A stretch of DNA of 64,000 bases, from assembly GCA_035578155.1 (NCBI GenBank), contig JAPWDM010000004.1, positions 57,276,660-57,340,659 of the forward strand, in the 5' to 3' direction. A program made the translations under genes and the position numbers. The notes under the pieces are model-generated. The model saw nothing but the letters and a program-made list of their open reading frames with translations, made no database searches and was not told the origin of the DNA. This DNA comes from Brachynemurus nebulosus (Eukaryota; Arthropoda; Insecta; Neuroptera; Myrmeleontidae). Shown here one piece after another: positions 13,458-24,900 of the stretch; position 1 is the first letter of the stretch; every line of letters begins with the position of its first letter.

Positions 13458-13512
<55 letters not shown>
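13458..13512. repeat. (TA)n microsatellite
   Basis: About 55 bp of TA directly right of the Tc1 element. Confidence 0.97.
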
Positions 13513-13516
<4 letters not shown>

Positions 13517-13895
13517 CATTTTTTCTACATATTCGTGTTCTACGGGTCCGAAAACGGATAGCGCCCCTACTCTCGCCTCTCGACTTTCTTGTCGAATAGG
13601 CTGTATAAGTCTAATTTTTTCAAGGTAAAATTCGACTAAAAATTGGTAGTTCCAATAATTTAAATAGTATAATACCCAATATTAGGCTGTAGAATATTTT
13701 TGTATTCCAAAACTAATTTAATGTATATATTTATATAGATATAGATATAGTAATCGGGTACAAAAAATAAATGAAGGAAAATTATATAAAGAAGAAAACA
13801 ATTAATAAAATATTTGTTTAATTAAACAATTATAGGATCAATTTTTGTTGAAGTAAGCACTTGTGTCTACATAAAAATTACAAGATTCTATTGGC
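13513..13895. other. No gene seen
   Basis: AT-rich spacer between the (TA)n tract and the left TIR of the 2.2-kb element. A short (ATATAG) stretch lies near 13,735. Confidence 0.6.
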
Positions 13896-14309
13896 ATCAT
13901 GACGCTGGCCGGAAGTTTTTTTGTAGTCAAAATTTAATAATTTCAATCGATTGTAGGCCGTTTGTAGATGTTTGTAGTATATTTATTTTCGTTTGTAGCC
14001 CTTTACTTTATTTGTAATTAACAATCAAAATTTTGTACTGAAGTTAGCCGGAAGCAATCGTGAAGGTAATTTTTTTTGGTAACAATAGAAAGATTTTCGT
14101 TTGTAGTGTCTAAATATAACGGTAAAATGTTCGTAGGGTCGTCTGATAAAGCATAATTAATTAATAAAATTCACCAAGTGCGTGCCAGACACGCATTATC
14201 AGAGTTACGTGCTCAATAGCTAATTTTTCGCAATTTTTAGGATAAAATGTAGGAAATTTAATAGTACGTATCAACGGATTACTACTAGAAACACGTAGGT
14301 CGATTTTTC

Positions 14310-14525
14310 ACTCTTTTGAGATAATTGACCGAAACATTATTTTCAACCGGTTTGGAAAAGTTTTATTGCTTTGTTGCCCCCCACCACTCCTTTAAAGGTT
14401 AGATCGGATCCAAAAATTGACCCCACTTTTATAGTATTGATTCCCCATTTTGTCAGCCCACTTACCAAATTTCAGCTCAGTTCGTTCATAAGCTGGCCCT
14501 ACACATGCAAAAAGGAGCCACGAAT

Positions 14526-14527
<2 letters not shown>
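14310..14527 (+). repeat. Dispersed repeat abutting (TA)n, copy 2
   Basis: Matches the block order of 9561-9858: 'cgaaacattattttcaaccgg', 'ccccccaccactcctttaaa', 'ggccctacacatgcaaaaag', then (TA)n. It is nested inside the long-TIR element. Confidence 0.7.

Positions 14528-14606
<79 letters not shown>
14528..14606. repeat. (TA)n microsatellite
   Basis: About 78 bp of TA at the right edge of the nested dispersed repeat. Confidence 0.97.
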
Positions 14607-14610
<4 letters not shown>

Positions 14611-14989
14611 TGTAACTAACACATGTACACCACAAATCCAATTTTACGTAGTGGTCGGTGCAAATTTAAGGGGAAGTACGTAAAATCGGAAGATCAGGGG
14701 CGTGGGTAAACTTTTGTTTTGGGGGGGTTGGTAAATATTATTTATCTGAATTTATTTAAAACAATATTATCTTAAGAGACAATTTACACCTAAAATACAT
14801 AAAGGAAATCGAATGTTATACTAATGAATATGAGTGACGACTTTTAAAAAACTGTCGAAAAATCACTATCGCATTCATCAGTGTAAAAGACGCCAAATAA
14901 TATTCTACTCGCGAACTAGCAAAGATACCAAAAAACAAACTTCACTTTTGAATTGGCCACTAAAAATTAGATTAAGCAACGCATTTTGA

Positions 14990-15580
14990 CAAAAATTCTA
15001 GAATGTTCTATTCGTCAACTAACAAAGATATCGAAAAATCGATTGCACCATTTAATTGGTCATCGAATAAAAGACGGAATAGCACATTTTCATAAATGTT
15101 CTAGAATATTCTATTCGTCAGATAGCAAAAATTGTTTGTCAAAATCGGACATTTGGTTTACATTAGTTTAATTTCGGTTGGACAATTAAGTGGTGCAGTA
15201 GATTTTCCAACATCTTTGTTAGTTGACAAATAGAATATTCTAGAACATTTCTCAAAATATGTTATTTGGTCTCTTTTTTGGTACGCAATTCAATGGCGAC
15301 GTTTGTTTTTGAATATCTTTGCTAGTTGACGAATAGAATATTCCAGAACGAATAGAATATTCCAGAACATTTGTCAAAATGTGTAATTTGATCTCTTTTT
15401 CAATGGACAATTAAATGGTACAATTGATTTTTTAATATCTTTGCTAGTTGACAAATAGAACATTCTAGAATTTTTGTCAAACTACACTGTTTAATCTCAT
15501 TTTTAATGACCAATTCAACGGTGAAGTTTGTTTTTTGATATCTCTGCTAGTTGATGATTAGAATATTCTAGAATTTTACG
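14990..15580. promoter_or_regulatory. Array of seven perfect heat-shock-element motifs in diverged repeats
   Basis: Seven 13-bp matches to TTCnnGAAnnTTC or its complement lie at 14996-15008, 15099-15111, 15233-15245, 15336-15348, 15355-15367, 15458-15470 and 15561-15573. Each sits beside the phrase 'ctagttgac(g/a)aatag' or its complement, so the array arose by duplication of a roughly 100-bp unit, with the first two units in the opposite orientation. Three alternating GAA/TTC blocks are the accepted HSF binding unit. Whether HSF binds here is inference. Confidence 0.55.
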
Positions 15581-16141
15581 TTACTTATTTTACATTTGCA
15601 TTTTGCATATTACGTATACAGAATATGTGCATATATATCTTCATAAAATTTTAAAATTTTTAAAGGCTACGAGACCCTCAGACAATATTACCTACGGCCC
15701 TGACTCGGGCTTGGTACATAAATTTTCACCAACACAGACAAACAACAACATATCTGTGAGAGGGGAACCCCACTAAATCGCTGACGTCACTACGTAAAAT
15801 CGGAGTACGTACCATTGGATGGCCACTGTAACTGTGATAATGCGTGTCCGGCACGCACTTGGTGGATTTTATTAATTAATTATGCTTTGTCCGACGACCC
15901 TACGAACATTTTACCGTTATATTTAGACACTACAAACGAAAATCTTTCTATTGTTACCAAAAAAAATTACCTTCACGATTGCTTCCGGCTAACTTCAGTA
16001 CAAAATTTTGATTGTTAATTACAAATAAAGTAAAGGGCTACAAACGAAAATAAATATACTACAAACATCTACAAACGGTCTACAATCGATTGAAATTATT
16101 AAATTTTGACTACAAAAAAACTTCCGGCCAGCGTCATGGTG

Positions 16142-17400
16142 CCGATTCTATTTAAAATTTCGGAAAAACGGTCAGCCGTTTATTTTCTGCTGAATGACAT
16201 TTTCTTGTCTCTGTTATTAGTAACAACCAGGAAAAACCTGATCCTGTGCGTAGTTTTCTGGTAATTAACGGGTAAAATTTTTTTTTTATTGAAATAAACG
16301 CTTTACCTATATGAAAAATTAAAAGATTCGATGTAAGATTTCGGGAAAAAGGCCAGCCTCGTATTTTTTATTGACATGGCGTTTTGTTGCTTCTATTACT
16401 AGTAATAACCAGTGAAAATTTGAACCCAATCTCAGAAATTTTTTTAGTCCCATTTATTTTCCGCCCCCTTCCTCTCCCCCCCCCCCTACAACTCCCCTTC
16501 CTCCCCAAGAAGCTCGGCTGTATATGCCCCTGCGCACTCTGCTAGTTATACATGTGTGTGTATGTATACCATGTATTTACATTCTAAAATCTATCATGTG
16601 TGTGTATCAATATAAATAGATTGTACTATAGTAACATAATATTGTATAGTTATAATAAAACTAATAGCACCGGGCAACACCAAAAAAACCTCGAGAGAAA
16701 CATACCGTGAAATGTGTAGGTGGTATCACTCCTGATACTAGAAAAACATTAATTTTGCTCAGTCACGTCACAAAGAGTGGGTATACTTTAAAACGTCACG
16801 GAAGATTTTAACACTGTATCTTATTTAGAACCAAGCAAAAAAATGACAAAAAGTAAGAAAATTTTGTCCATTGCACGGAAAAACATTAAATCAAGCATGT
16901 GGAGCAGTCGCTTCAGAGCGCACGGCGAAAAGGGGCATAACTTATAAAATGTAGGCGCACGAAGTTAAAGAAATTTTTTATTTGGAAATGTTTTGATATT
17001 ATAGTCCTTAAAGCCTGTGAAAGAAAACTGGAAATTTTTTGCTCGCTAGTGGTATTTCCTGGAGGATAGAACGAAGAAAAAATGGACATTTCGTTTTATA
17101 TATTTTTTTTTTTTTTTTTTTGCTTAGCGGGAAAACGAAAATTTTACATATTTACAGCATCTTTAATTAGCTCATTTACAGAAAAAGATAATTTTTGAGG
17201 CAGGGGCGCTTGAGTAAAATTCGTTGCAGGGCGAAAAATTGGTAGCTACGATTCTACCAATAAGTAGAAAACACATAAAGAAAAACAATAATTATTAGCT
17301 ATTCATCGGAGTTACTTACTTACAATTACCTTACAGTATTATTTCTAATAGTTTTTTTGATCGTATTTTAATTTTTTCTTAATTTTAGCTACTGAAATTT
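16142..17400. other. Two-unit repeat and GC-skewed spacer; no gene
   Basis: Two diverged tandem units (about 16150-16265 and 16330-16445) share 'tttcgg(g)aaaaa', 'gccag/cagcc' and 'ttactagtaa(t/c)aaccag'. A C-rich run, ccccccccc, lies near 16,480. The rest is AT-rich without a supported gene. Confidence 0.55.
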
Positions 17401-18455
17401 AACTTAGTATGTATTTAAAGTCATGTGCATGTTGAAATTTAAAAATACCCCTGTCGCAGCATCTGCATAACATAGCGAATTTCGAAATATTGGGCACTGG
17501 CGGATCTCATCTGAGACCTGTATCCATTTAAAATAATTCAGCTTTCTAGGAGTGAAAAGATTTTCAAAATCAGTTGAGTAGTTAATTTTTGGCGCTTTTT
17601 CGCATAAGGTGCTTGCGCATATACCCATCTAAACTAATTTAGCTTTCTAAGAGTAAAAGAATTTTCAAAATCGGCTAGGTAATTTATTTTTGGCATATTT
17701 GGGACCCAAGACGCCGAACGGACTTTGTACAGCATAGTGCTATCCACCTAAAATAAGTTAATTCTCTAGCAATGAGAAAATATTGAGAATCGCTTCGGTA
17801 GCTTATTTCTATCCTATATAATATAGGATATTTTACCTTTCTAACAGTAAAACTATTTTTAAAACCCGTTGTGTAGTTTTCTATGCCGCATTTGCATCCG
17901 CAGGACAGTTGTGGATCTCAAATAACATACTGTACTTATCTAAAATAGTTTACCTCTGTAATAGTGAAAAAATTTTCAAAATCAGTCGGTTATTGTATTT
18001 TTGTACCCTAGCGGACCTTACATAAGGTAATCTATATCTATCTAAAATAGTTTAGCTCTCTGACGGTGAAAAAATTTTGAAAATCGGTCGGTTAGTTTAT
18101 TGTTGACATTTTTGGGTCCCATAGACCTTGGCGGACCTTACATTACGTATTCTATATCTATCTAAAATAGCTTAGCTCTTTGACAGTGAAAAAATTTTCA
18201 AAATCGGTCGCTTATTTTATTTTTGACACTTCTAGATCCAATGGACCTTAGCGGACCTTGCATGAGGTAATCTATATCTTTCTAAAATAGTTTAGCTCTC
18301 TAACAGTGAAAAAATTTTCAAAATCGGTCGGTTAGTTAATTTTTCACACTTTTGGGTCCCATGGACCCTGGCGGACCTTACATTACGTAATCTATGTCTG
18401 TCTAAAATATCTAAAATAGCTTAGATCTTTGACAGTGATAAAATTTTCAAAATCG
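17401..18455 (+). repeat. Satellite-like tandem array, period about 115-120 bp
   Basis: About nine diverged units carry 'ctaaaatag(t)ttagctctct', 'agtgaaaaaattttcaaaatcggt' (in pieces) and 'cggaccttacat'. The array opens with 'cccctgtcgcagcatctgcataac'. The same opening and units recur at 27240-27540 and 30730-31150, and single units appear near 52,910. Open frames within it are incidental. Confidence 0.85.
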
Positions 18456-19058
18456 ATATAGTTCTTTAAAATTTTTTTCCTGGCATATAAACATTATTAT
18501 TATGTTATCTTTCTATAATATTTAATAATATTATATCATGACATTACCTTCATTATCTTGTTCATTTAAAATTCAATAAAAAAATTAAAAAAAATCTTCA
18601 TTACACATGCTTAAAATATCTGGTTAATTTTAATTTAAAAAAATGAGACAGAGATATGGTATTTATAATACATAGATTTTGAATAACTACCGTTTGTTTT
18701 ACGTAAAAAAATGAAGTTTTTGTATATGTTATAAGCAACTGAGACAGAAATATAAATTACTTATTACAATGACAAAGAGAGCAAAATAAGGCAAAAGTGA
18801 AAATTACGATTTTCTCGAAAACTACTTAACATAGAAAGAAAATTATAAGAACATTTTCTTCATAATTTTTTTTTCCTTTTCAACGATGTAAAAATCGAAC
18901 TGTCTTATGATAGGATCGAATGATAAAAAATGGCCAGAAAACCTACTTCTGGGCATCCGACATGTCTGGCTAACGAACTTAGCCGAGCCAATTCAGAATC
19001 CAGTCCGCACACAAAATTTCATAAGCATTAGACGTTTCGTTCGAGAGTTATCGTGGGA

Positions 19059-19072
<14 letters not shown>
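18456..19072. other. No gene seen; ends in a short (AC)n
   Basis: AT-rich sequence. The last 60 bp ('acaaaatttcataagcattag', 'tcgttcgagagttatcgtgg') resemble the tail of common insect dispersed repeats and run into (AC)n (19060-19072). Confidence 0.55.

Positions 19073-19138
<66 letters not shown>
19073..19138. repeat. (TA)n microsatellite
   Basis: About 66 bp of TA between an (AC)n tail and the 125-bp 'ATATCATTTTCG' repeat. Confidence 0.97.
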
Positions 19139-19141
<3 letters not shown>

Positions 19142-19262
19142 AGTAAATATCATTTTCGCATTCTAGGGACCTCAAAACATATTTCTGCCATAGTCCCGGA
19201 CTCAGATTGCGTCATGAGACCTACTGTAATAGCTGAATTTCGAGTTTTCGAAATTCGCTAAA
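19139..19262 (+). repeat. 'ATATCATTTTCG' repeat adjoining (TA)n, copy 1
   Basis: Reads 'aatatcattttcgcattctag', 'cctcaaaacatatttctg', 'gctgaatttcgagttttcga'. The same 120-125 bp, always with a (TA)n tract at the same end, occurs at 41771-41890 and, inverted, at 48548-48671. Confidence 0.85.
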
Positions 19263-19510
19263 AAAAATTAAAAAGTTCGTCTTTTGGGTCTACATAAAAT
19301 TTTTTGATAAATTTTTTAATTAAATAAATTTAATGATATTTTCCTTTAAAAATATCATTAAATGTTAAAAATAAATAAACACTTTTCTCGCAAATTTGTG
19401 ACGTAACTGAAATGTTTTATTTACGTTTCTACACTGTAGGAGGCATGAGGAATACGAATCACATAAATTCGTTTGTGAAGAAAAAAAAACTTTTTTTTGT
19501 TGCTTAGTGT
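19263..19510 (+). repeat. 3' remnant shared with the 53.5-kb pseudogene
   Basis: The blocks 'aaataaataaacac', 'ttttatttacgtttctacact' and 'gaatacgaatcacataaatt' occur in the same order at 53968-54185, directly downstream of a decayed coding segment. This copy has only the 3' part. It supports a mobile or duplicated origin for that gene family. Confidence 0.7.
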
Positions 19511-19514
19511 AGTT

Positions 19515-19645
19515 ATTTGTGTACTAAAAGCGCAAAATGCTACATTGCCGCTCGATTGGGAATGTTGACGCGTGACGCCTCCAGGCGGAGCGCGTTATTC
19601 TCATGAGAGCGGCAATGTTATTTTGTGCTCGAATTATACACAAAA
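19515..19645. mobile_element. 131-bp hairpin MITE
   Basis: Imperfect inverted arms of about 38 bp (19515-19552 and 19607-19645) share 'acattgccgctc' and 'cacaaaata'-type blocks. The loop is about 54 bp and GC-richer than the flanks. No coding. Confidence 0.65.
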
Positions 19646-19899
19646 AGTTTTCTACAATCTTATAAAATATTTAAAAGATACTTGAAAATAATTGTACGTA
19701 TTGTAGATACTTAATGTTATAATTTTTGCAGCTTCAGAAATATCTGGAGGTGTACTTGAGAAATCACTGTCACTATTACATATTTCCGTCATATATGTAT
19801 AATTTTTTTAAATTTTTTATTCTTATTATTAATTAATTATAGTTATTTATTATTTTTAATTAATATTTTGTAGTTATTTTGATATTTAACATAAAACTC

Positions 19900-20345
19900 A
19901 ACGGTTTTCTATATAAATTTTCATCCCCTATTTTAACCCCTCAAGAAGTGAAATTGTAAAAATCCACTCTTCATGCTTGCTTGCGTTACTAAAGGAAACT
20001 TTGTACAAAATTTTACGCTTCTAAACCCAGTGGTTCCCTATATACATTTTCATCCCCTATTTTACACCCTTACTGGATAAATTTTTACAAAAATTCTCCC
20101 TCTCAATACTCATCTATATTACTAAAGGACCCCTGTGGCCCCGTGCACAATTTTACCTTTCAAAAATTTACATTCCCTACTTTATACCCTTAGGGGATGA
20201 ATTTCCAAAAATCTTTTCTTGGTGCTTCCTTACGTTACATAAGGAACTCGTTTGCAAAATTTCACGTTTCTAGACCTAATGGTTTGCTATATAAATTTTT
20301 CATCCCCTATTTAGGGGATGAATTTTAAATTTCATGTAGCCTATA
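19900..20345 (-). repeat. Tandem array around 'CATCCCCTATTT', period about 120 bp
   Basis: The phrase 'catcccctattt' or its variants recur near 19,922, 20,053, 20,170 and 20,303. Between them are 'caaaatttnacgcttctaaac' and 'cttgcttacgttact' type blocks. Reverse-orientation relatives with 'aggggatgaaa' occur near 47,460-47,620. Confidence 0.75.
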
Positions 20346-20497
20346 GCACTTCCGAGATTTAGACAAATCCAGGGATACCTTCTTTACCAAAATCCGTTGA
20401 GCCGTTTAGGCTGCAGGCTGCGCTACTGAAACAGACATAGTTAGAGGATACATACATAATTAAAATTCACACAGTGTTTGAAAAATTATCAAACTGG

Positions 20498-20529
20498 ATC
20501 GGCTGGGACTCGAACCCGGATCTTTTGAT

Positions 20530-20534
<5 letters not shown>
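20498..20534 (-). ncRNA. tRNA-derived fragment (T arm and acceptor 3' strand)
   Basis: The minus strand reads GATCCGGGTTCGAGTCCCAG followed by CCGATCCA. GGTTCGAGTCC is a perfect box B, and the CCGGG/CCCAG-type arms fit a T stem. The 5' two thirds (D and anticodon arms) are absent, replaced by (TA)n. It is therefore not a functional tRNA; a SINE head or a tRNA pseudogene is most likely. Confidence 0.55.

Positions 20535-20605
<71 letters not shown>
20535..20605. repeat. (TA)n microsatellite
   Basis: About 70 bp of TA, bounded on the left by a tRNA-like fragment and on the right by foldback MITE copy 2. Confidence 0.97.
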
Positions 20606-20607
<2 letters not shown>

Positions 20608-20608
<1 letters not shown>

Positions 20609-21234
20609 GGTGGCGCAAAAAAACCATATATTTTTCTTTTTTTTGTTTCATAGGAAAAAAAGTTAATTTAGCTCGATTTAAGAATGCTCACCAAAAATTA
20701 GCTCGATAAAAAATTTTTTAAGGGTCGCTCAAACCTTTTTAAAATTTGAAAATGGGCCAAAAATCGATTTTTGTTTTTCATTAAACTTTTTCTCTCATCC
20801 CTGCATATGTTCGTACATTGAATAATAAAAAATTCCTCCAAATTTTAACTCAAAAAATTGGTAATAAAAGGTCGCTCAAGAGCTCTGAAAATTTTCCAAG
20901 TCAAAATATTTAATATTTTTTAACACCCCTAAAAAATATTAAATATTTTGACTTTAAAATCCTGAGCGACCTTTTATTATCAATTTTTTGAGTTAAAATT
21001 TGGAGAAATTTTTTATTATTCAATGTACAAACATATGCAGGGATGAGAAAAAAAGTTTAATGAAAAACAATGATCGATTTTTGGCCCATTTTCAAATTTT
21101 AAAAAGTTTTGAGCGACCCTTAAAAATTTTTTTATCGAGCTAATTTTTGGTGAGCATTCTTAAATCGAGCTAAATTAACTTTTTTTCCTATGAGACAAAA
21201 AAAAGAAAAATATATGGTTTTTTTTGCGCCACCC
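20608..21234. mobile_element. Foldback MITE, copy 2 (GGGTGGCGC family)
   Basis: A 627-bp palindrome nearly identical to 5639-6266. The ends are GGGTGGCGCAAAAAAACC and its inverse. (TA)n tracts lie on both sides, so the element interrupts what was probably one microsatellite. The high likeness of the two copies suggests recent activity. Confidence 0.9.

Positions 21235-21236
<2 letters not shown>

Positions 21237-21290
<54 letters not shown>
21237..21290. repeat. (TA)n microsatellite
   Basis: About 53 bp of TA right of foldback copy 2. Confidence 0.96.
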
Positions 21291-21297
<7 letters not shown>

Positions 21298-21821
21298 CAA
21301 ATAACCTATCAATAATGTCGCTTAATCGTCCAAAACACTTTTTGTATGCCCAGGAGCATTTTTTCCTGTGACAAAAATGTTTTTTCAATAACTTTTTTTC
21401 TTTTCAGTCATTCGTATCAAAGGAAATTATGTAAAATTTTCATTAATATCATATAGATGAAATTCTTTCAATTCCACTGAGAGGAGCTTGGATATGTTTC
21501 TATGTGTTATTATGCATGTACTCGTTTGTATGGGTATGTATACAGTCATATTATTCTTTCTCCTTCCGATTCAATCGATAAATTCTTTTACTGTTTTTGT
21601 CAATACTAATGTTAAAATTTACTTGAAATTTTCGAAAGTTATTTCAATACTGTCTGTTATTTTTATCGCTACAAAACAAATTAAAATATTGATGCTTTAA
21701 CTACATAATATGCAGATAATATATTTAAATCAGTGGCGTGTCATGTCTAAACACATTTAATAAACTGATATTTACTTAAAAGTTAATCCGTCTATTAGAA
21801 CTGTATTGTATGAGACAGATT
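21291..21821. other. No gene seen
   Basis: AT-rich flank of the LINE at 21834. A 70-codon plus-strand frame (21488-21700) is hydrophobic with 'ATG TGT ATG TAT' repeats and shows no recognisable domain. Confidence 0.55.
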
Positions 21822-21934
21822 AATTATCACATTGAATGAATGCTTTAAGTGGATCGGGATTCAAAGTTCAAAGCTCCCGTTGCACGTAGGCCACCAAATA
21901 TGTTCCCATTGTACTCAACGGCATCCAAGAGGGA

Positions 21935-24900
21935 CTAGCTAATGCTCAGTCCCTCATAGAAACTCAGGATTGCACTACAGTCTGCAGTCCTGATGTCTTC
22001 GGAACTCAGTATTGGAGATCCCACATACTTGCGTCTCAAGGATGACAATGCTTCACAAGAGCATAAAACATGGGACGAAGATTCGTCCTCGAAGCCGCAC
22101 CTTCGGCAAAGAAGACTTTCCACTAATCCCATGATATGCAGGTGCTTTCTCAGGACGTTATGCCCCGTGAGTATACCTGTTAACCGGCTCAGCTGTACCC
22201 TGCTTAGAGATAGCAGTTCCTTTCTCCGTTTTAAACTGGGCAGTACTATAAGCTCTCAGGCCTGTCTGGTCGTTGTACACACTTTCCAGAGATGGGCGTG
22301 TTGTCTTTTAGCCCAATCATCCACAGCACACCTCACTCTCTGGAATGATATTCCTAGCGCCGGCTCTGGACCTATTAAAGGTTGAGTCGAACTTCGTTTA
22401 GCTAAATCATCTGCTCTCTCATTTCCATCTATTCCCGTATGGCCTGGTACCCATACCAAGCTCACTGAGTAATGGACTGAGAGTTGATCCAACGTTTCTT
22501 GGCACTCGTGTACCAATCTTGACGTTGTTCTAACGCCAATAAGGGCGTTGAGAGCAGCCTGGCTGTCCAAGAATATGCTTACGCGATGTCCCTTCCAGCC
22601 GGGCCTACTTTGTATCAATTTTGCAACGCTGAAATGGCAAACACTTCAGCCTGGAAAACCGTTGATTCTTTTCCCAAGGGGTACGTACGAAAACACTCGC
22701 ACCTATACCCTCCGCCGTCTTGGACCCGTCGGTATACCAGATCAGTCCTCTGACAGCTTTTGGGAAAGCATTGCTTCCCCACTCCTCCCTGAATGGAATG
22801 ATCACGTGATAGTTGCGATCCAGATTATATTCGGGCTTCATTGTGTCACTTACCATTTGATTGATGTCAAGCGGCTCCTGAAGCCCAGATAAAGCGGCCG
22901 AATGCCCTTGCCCAGAATGTTGGAAAGACCAACACCCGTTACTCCAAAGTCTGTAGGCACACAGTCTGGCCTGCCTCTGCACCTCTAAATGGAGCGGATA
23001 CAGTCCCGTCAGCGCCACCAGAGCGACCAGCAGCGTTGTACGCATCGCTCCCGTGATGCCCAAGCACGCTGATCTTTGAATTTTATTCAGTTTTGACCTA
23101 GCACTGGCTGTTCCAGTACCAAGCCACCAAATCAAGGAAGCAAAGGTAAACGAAGGCCTAACAATTGTTGTGTAGAGCCAATAAACCATTTTTGATTTAA
23201 AGCCCCACCTAGCTCCAACAGGTCCAGAAAGTGCTACAGGCCTTAGCTATCTTGTCTTCAATGTGCTCTTTCCAGGTTAGTCGAGCATCGAGAGTAATTC
23301 CCAGATATTTGACCGATCCCGAAAAAGCCAACCGTTTCCCAAAAAAAAGCGGCTCGAAAATACCGTCAAGCCTCATCTTCCTTGTAAAGATAACAAGGTC
23401 GATCTTTCCAAGATTAACTGTTAGATCGACCTCTCTGCACCACCGTTTCACGGTCCTAAGTGCTGTCTCCATGAGACCAGCTACTGTGTCAGAGAAACGT
23501 CCGACATATATGTCATCAGCGTATCTCTGCGCATAAATGCCGCTATTACTGAGTCTGATGATTACCTCATCTACCACCAGGCACCAAAGAAGTGGGGAAA
23601 TAACCCCCCCCCTTGTGGGTAGCCCCTTGGTGTCTTAACCTTGAGAGTGCAGTCGTTTAAGCAACCGACCGTTTGCCGCCCCTCAAGGGAAATCCATCGG
23701 GTCAATGTATTATCGACCCCATGTTGATCCAGTCCTCTACAAATAGAGCCCAGAGAAGTGAAATTGAAAGCACCCTCTATATCCAAGAAAGTGGACATAG
23801 CCAATTCCTTTCGATCCAGCGTCTTCTCTAACCGCACAACCAGTTGGTGAAGAGACGTCTCAACTGATTTACCAGCTTGATATGCGTGTTGGTTAGGATG
23901 TAATGGCCTATCCTTTAGAACATTAGCCCTAATGTATCTATCCACCAGCCTTTCCAGTGATTTCAATACGAACGATGTCAGGCAGATGGGACGAAAGTCC
24001 TTGGGTCGGGTACAAGAGTCTCTCCCCGGTTTCGGTATAAATACGACCCTAGCCACACGCCATGTAGAGTGAACATAGCCCCTGACCAGACATAGTCGAA
24101 AGATTCTAATCAGGTGCGGAATAACTACTCCTTCTGCCTGCTGTAGCAGGGCAAGGAACACTCCATCCAAACTCGGGCTCTTGTAAGGAGCAAACGTGTT
24201 AATTGCCCACTGTACTGTTTTGTATGTTACTATGCTGGCAGCGACTTTCCAGTCCTGCTTTTTGGGTATGTAAATGGCTACCAGCGGGTCCTCTTCACAA
24301 ACTTCCGATTCCGGAAAGTGAGTTCCTAACAGAAGCTCAACGGTCCCTAGTTCTAAGGAAGTTGTTGCCCCAAAGTGTCTCTAGTTTTGCTTTAGAGTCC
24401 CATGTCAGAATTCTGTGCAAGCGAGAGAGGGCAGGTGTATCATTTATGTTTTGGCAGAAGGTCCTCCAAGGTGTTCTGGAGGCCTTCCTAATCTCTTTTT
24501 TGTGCCTGCGCTGACTCTCCCGATAACGGCTCCAGTTCCCGGCGTCGTACTGTAGTTTTTTGTAAACTGCTCTGCTTTTAATTAGCGAGCAATTGTATTC
24601 GTAGGAGGCTAGAATAGCTTTGCTAACATAAGCAATTGCGAGTTCCAAGTTCTCCATAGAGCTGAGTTCACTTAAGAGTCCATTGCTCGGCATCCCTGCT
24701 AGTTGTTCCCTGTAGGAGCCCCATTCGGTTCTCTTAGGGTCCTTATAGGGGACTTCTGGGAGAGTTCCCTGTATCCTGAACTCGATGTGTCGATGATCCG
24801 ATAGTGACGGTTCCATTGAAACTCTCCAACCCACTATCCTCCCCAGAATACTCATTGATCTTAGTGTAATATCTATGACTTCCCGTCTAATGCTATTGCA

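Larger units (their letters stand above)
13896..16141. mobile_element. 2.2-kb element with about 325-bp terminal inverted repeats
   Basis: The left end CATCATGACGCTGGCCGGAA pairs with the inverted right end CACCATGACGCTGGCCGGAA. The inverted match continues to about 14,215 on the left and starts at about 15,825 on the right, roughly 95% alike by eye. The interior has no transposase. It holds a dispersed repeat plus (TA)n (14310-14606) and a repeat array with heat-shock-element motifs (14990-15580). Long TIRs without coding suggest a non-autonomous or foldback-type DNA element. Confidence 0.85.
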
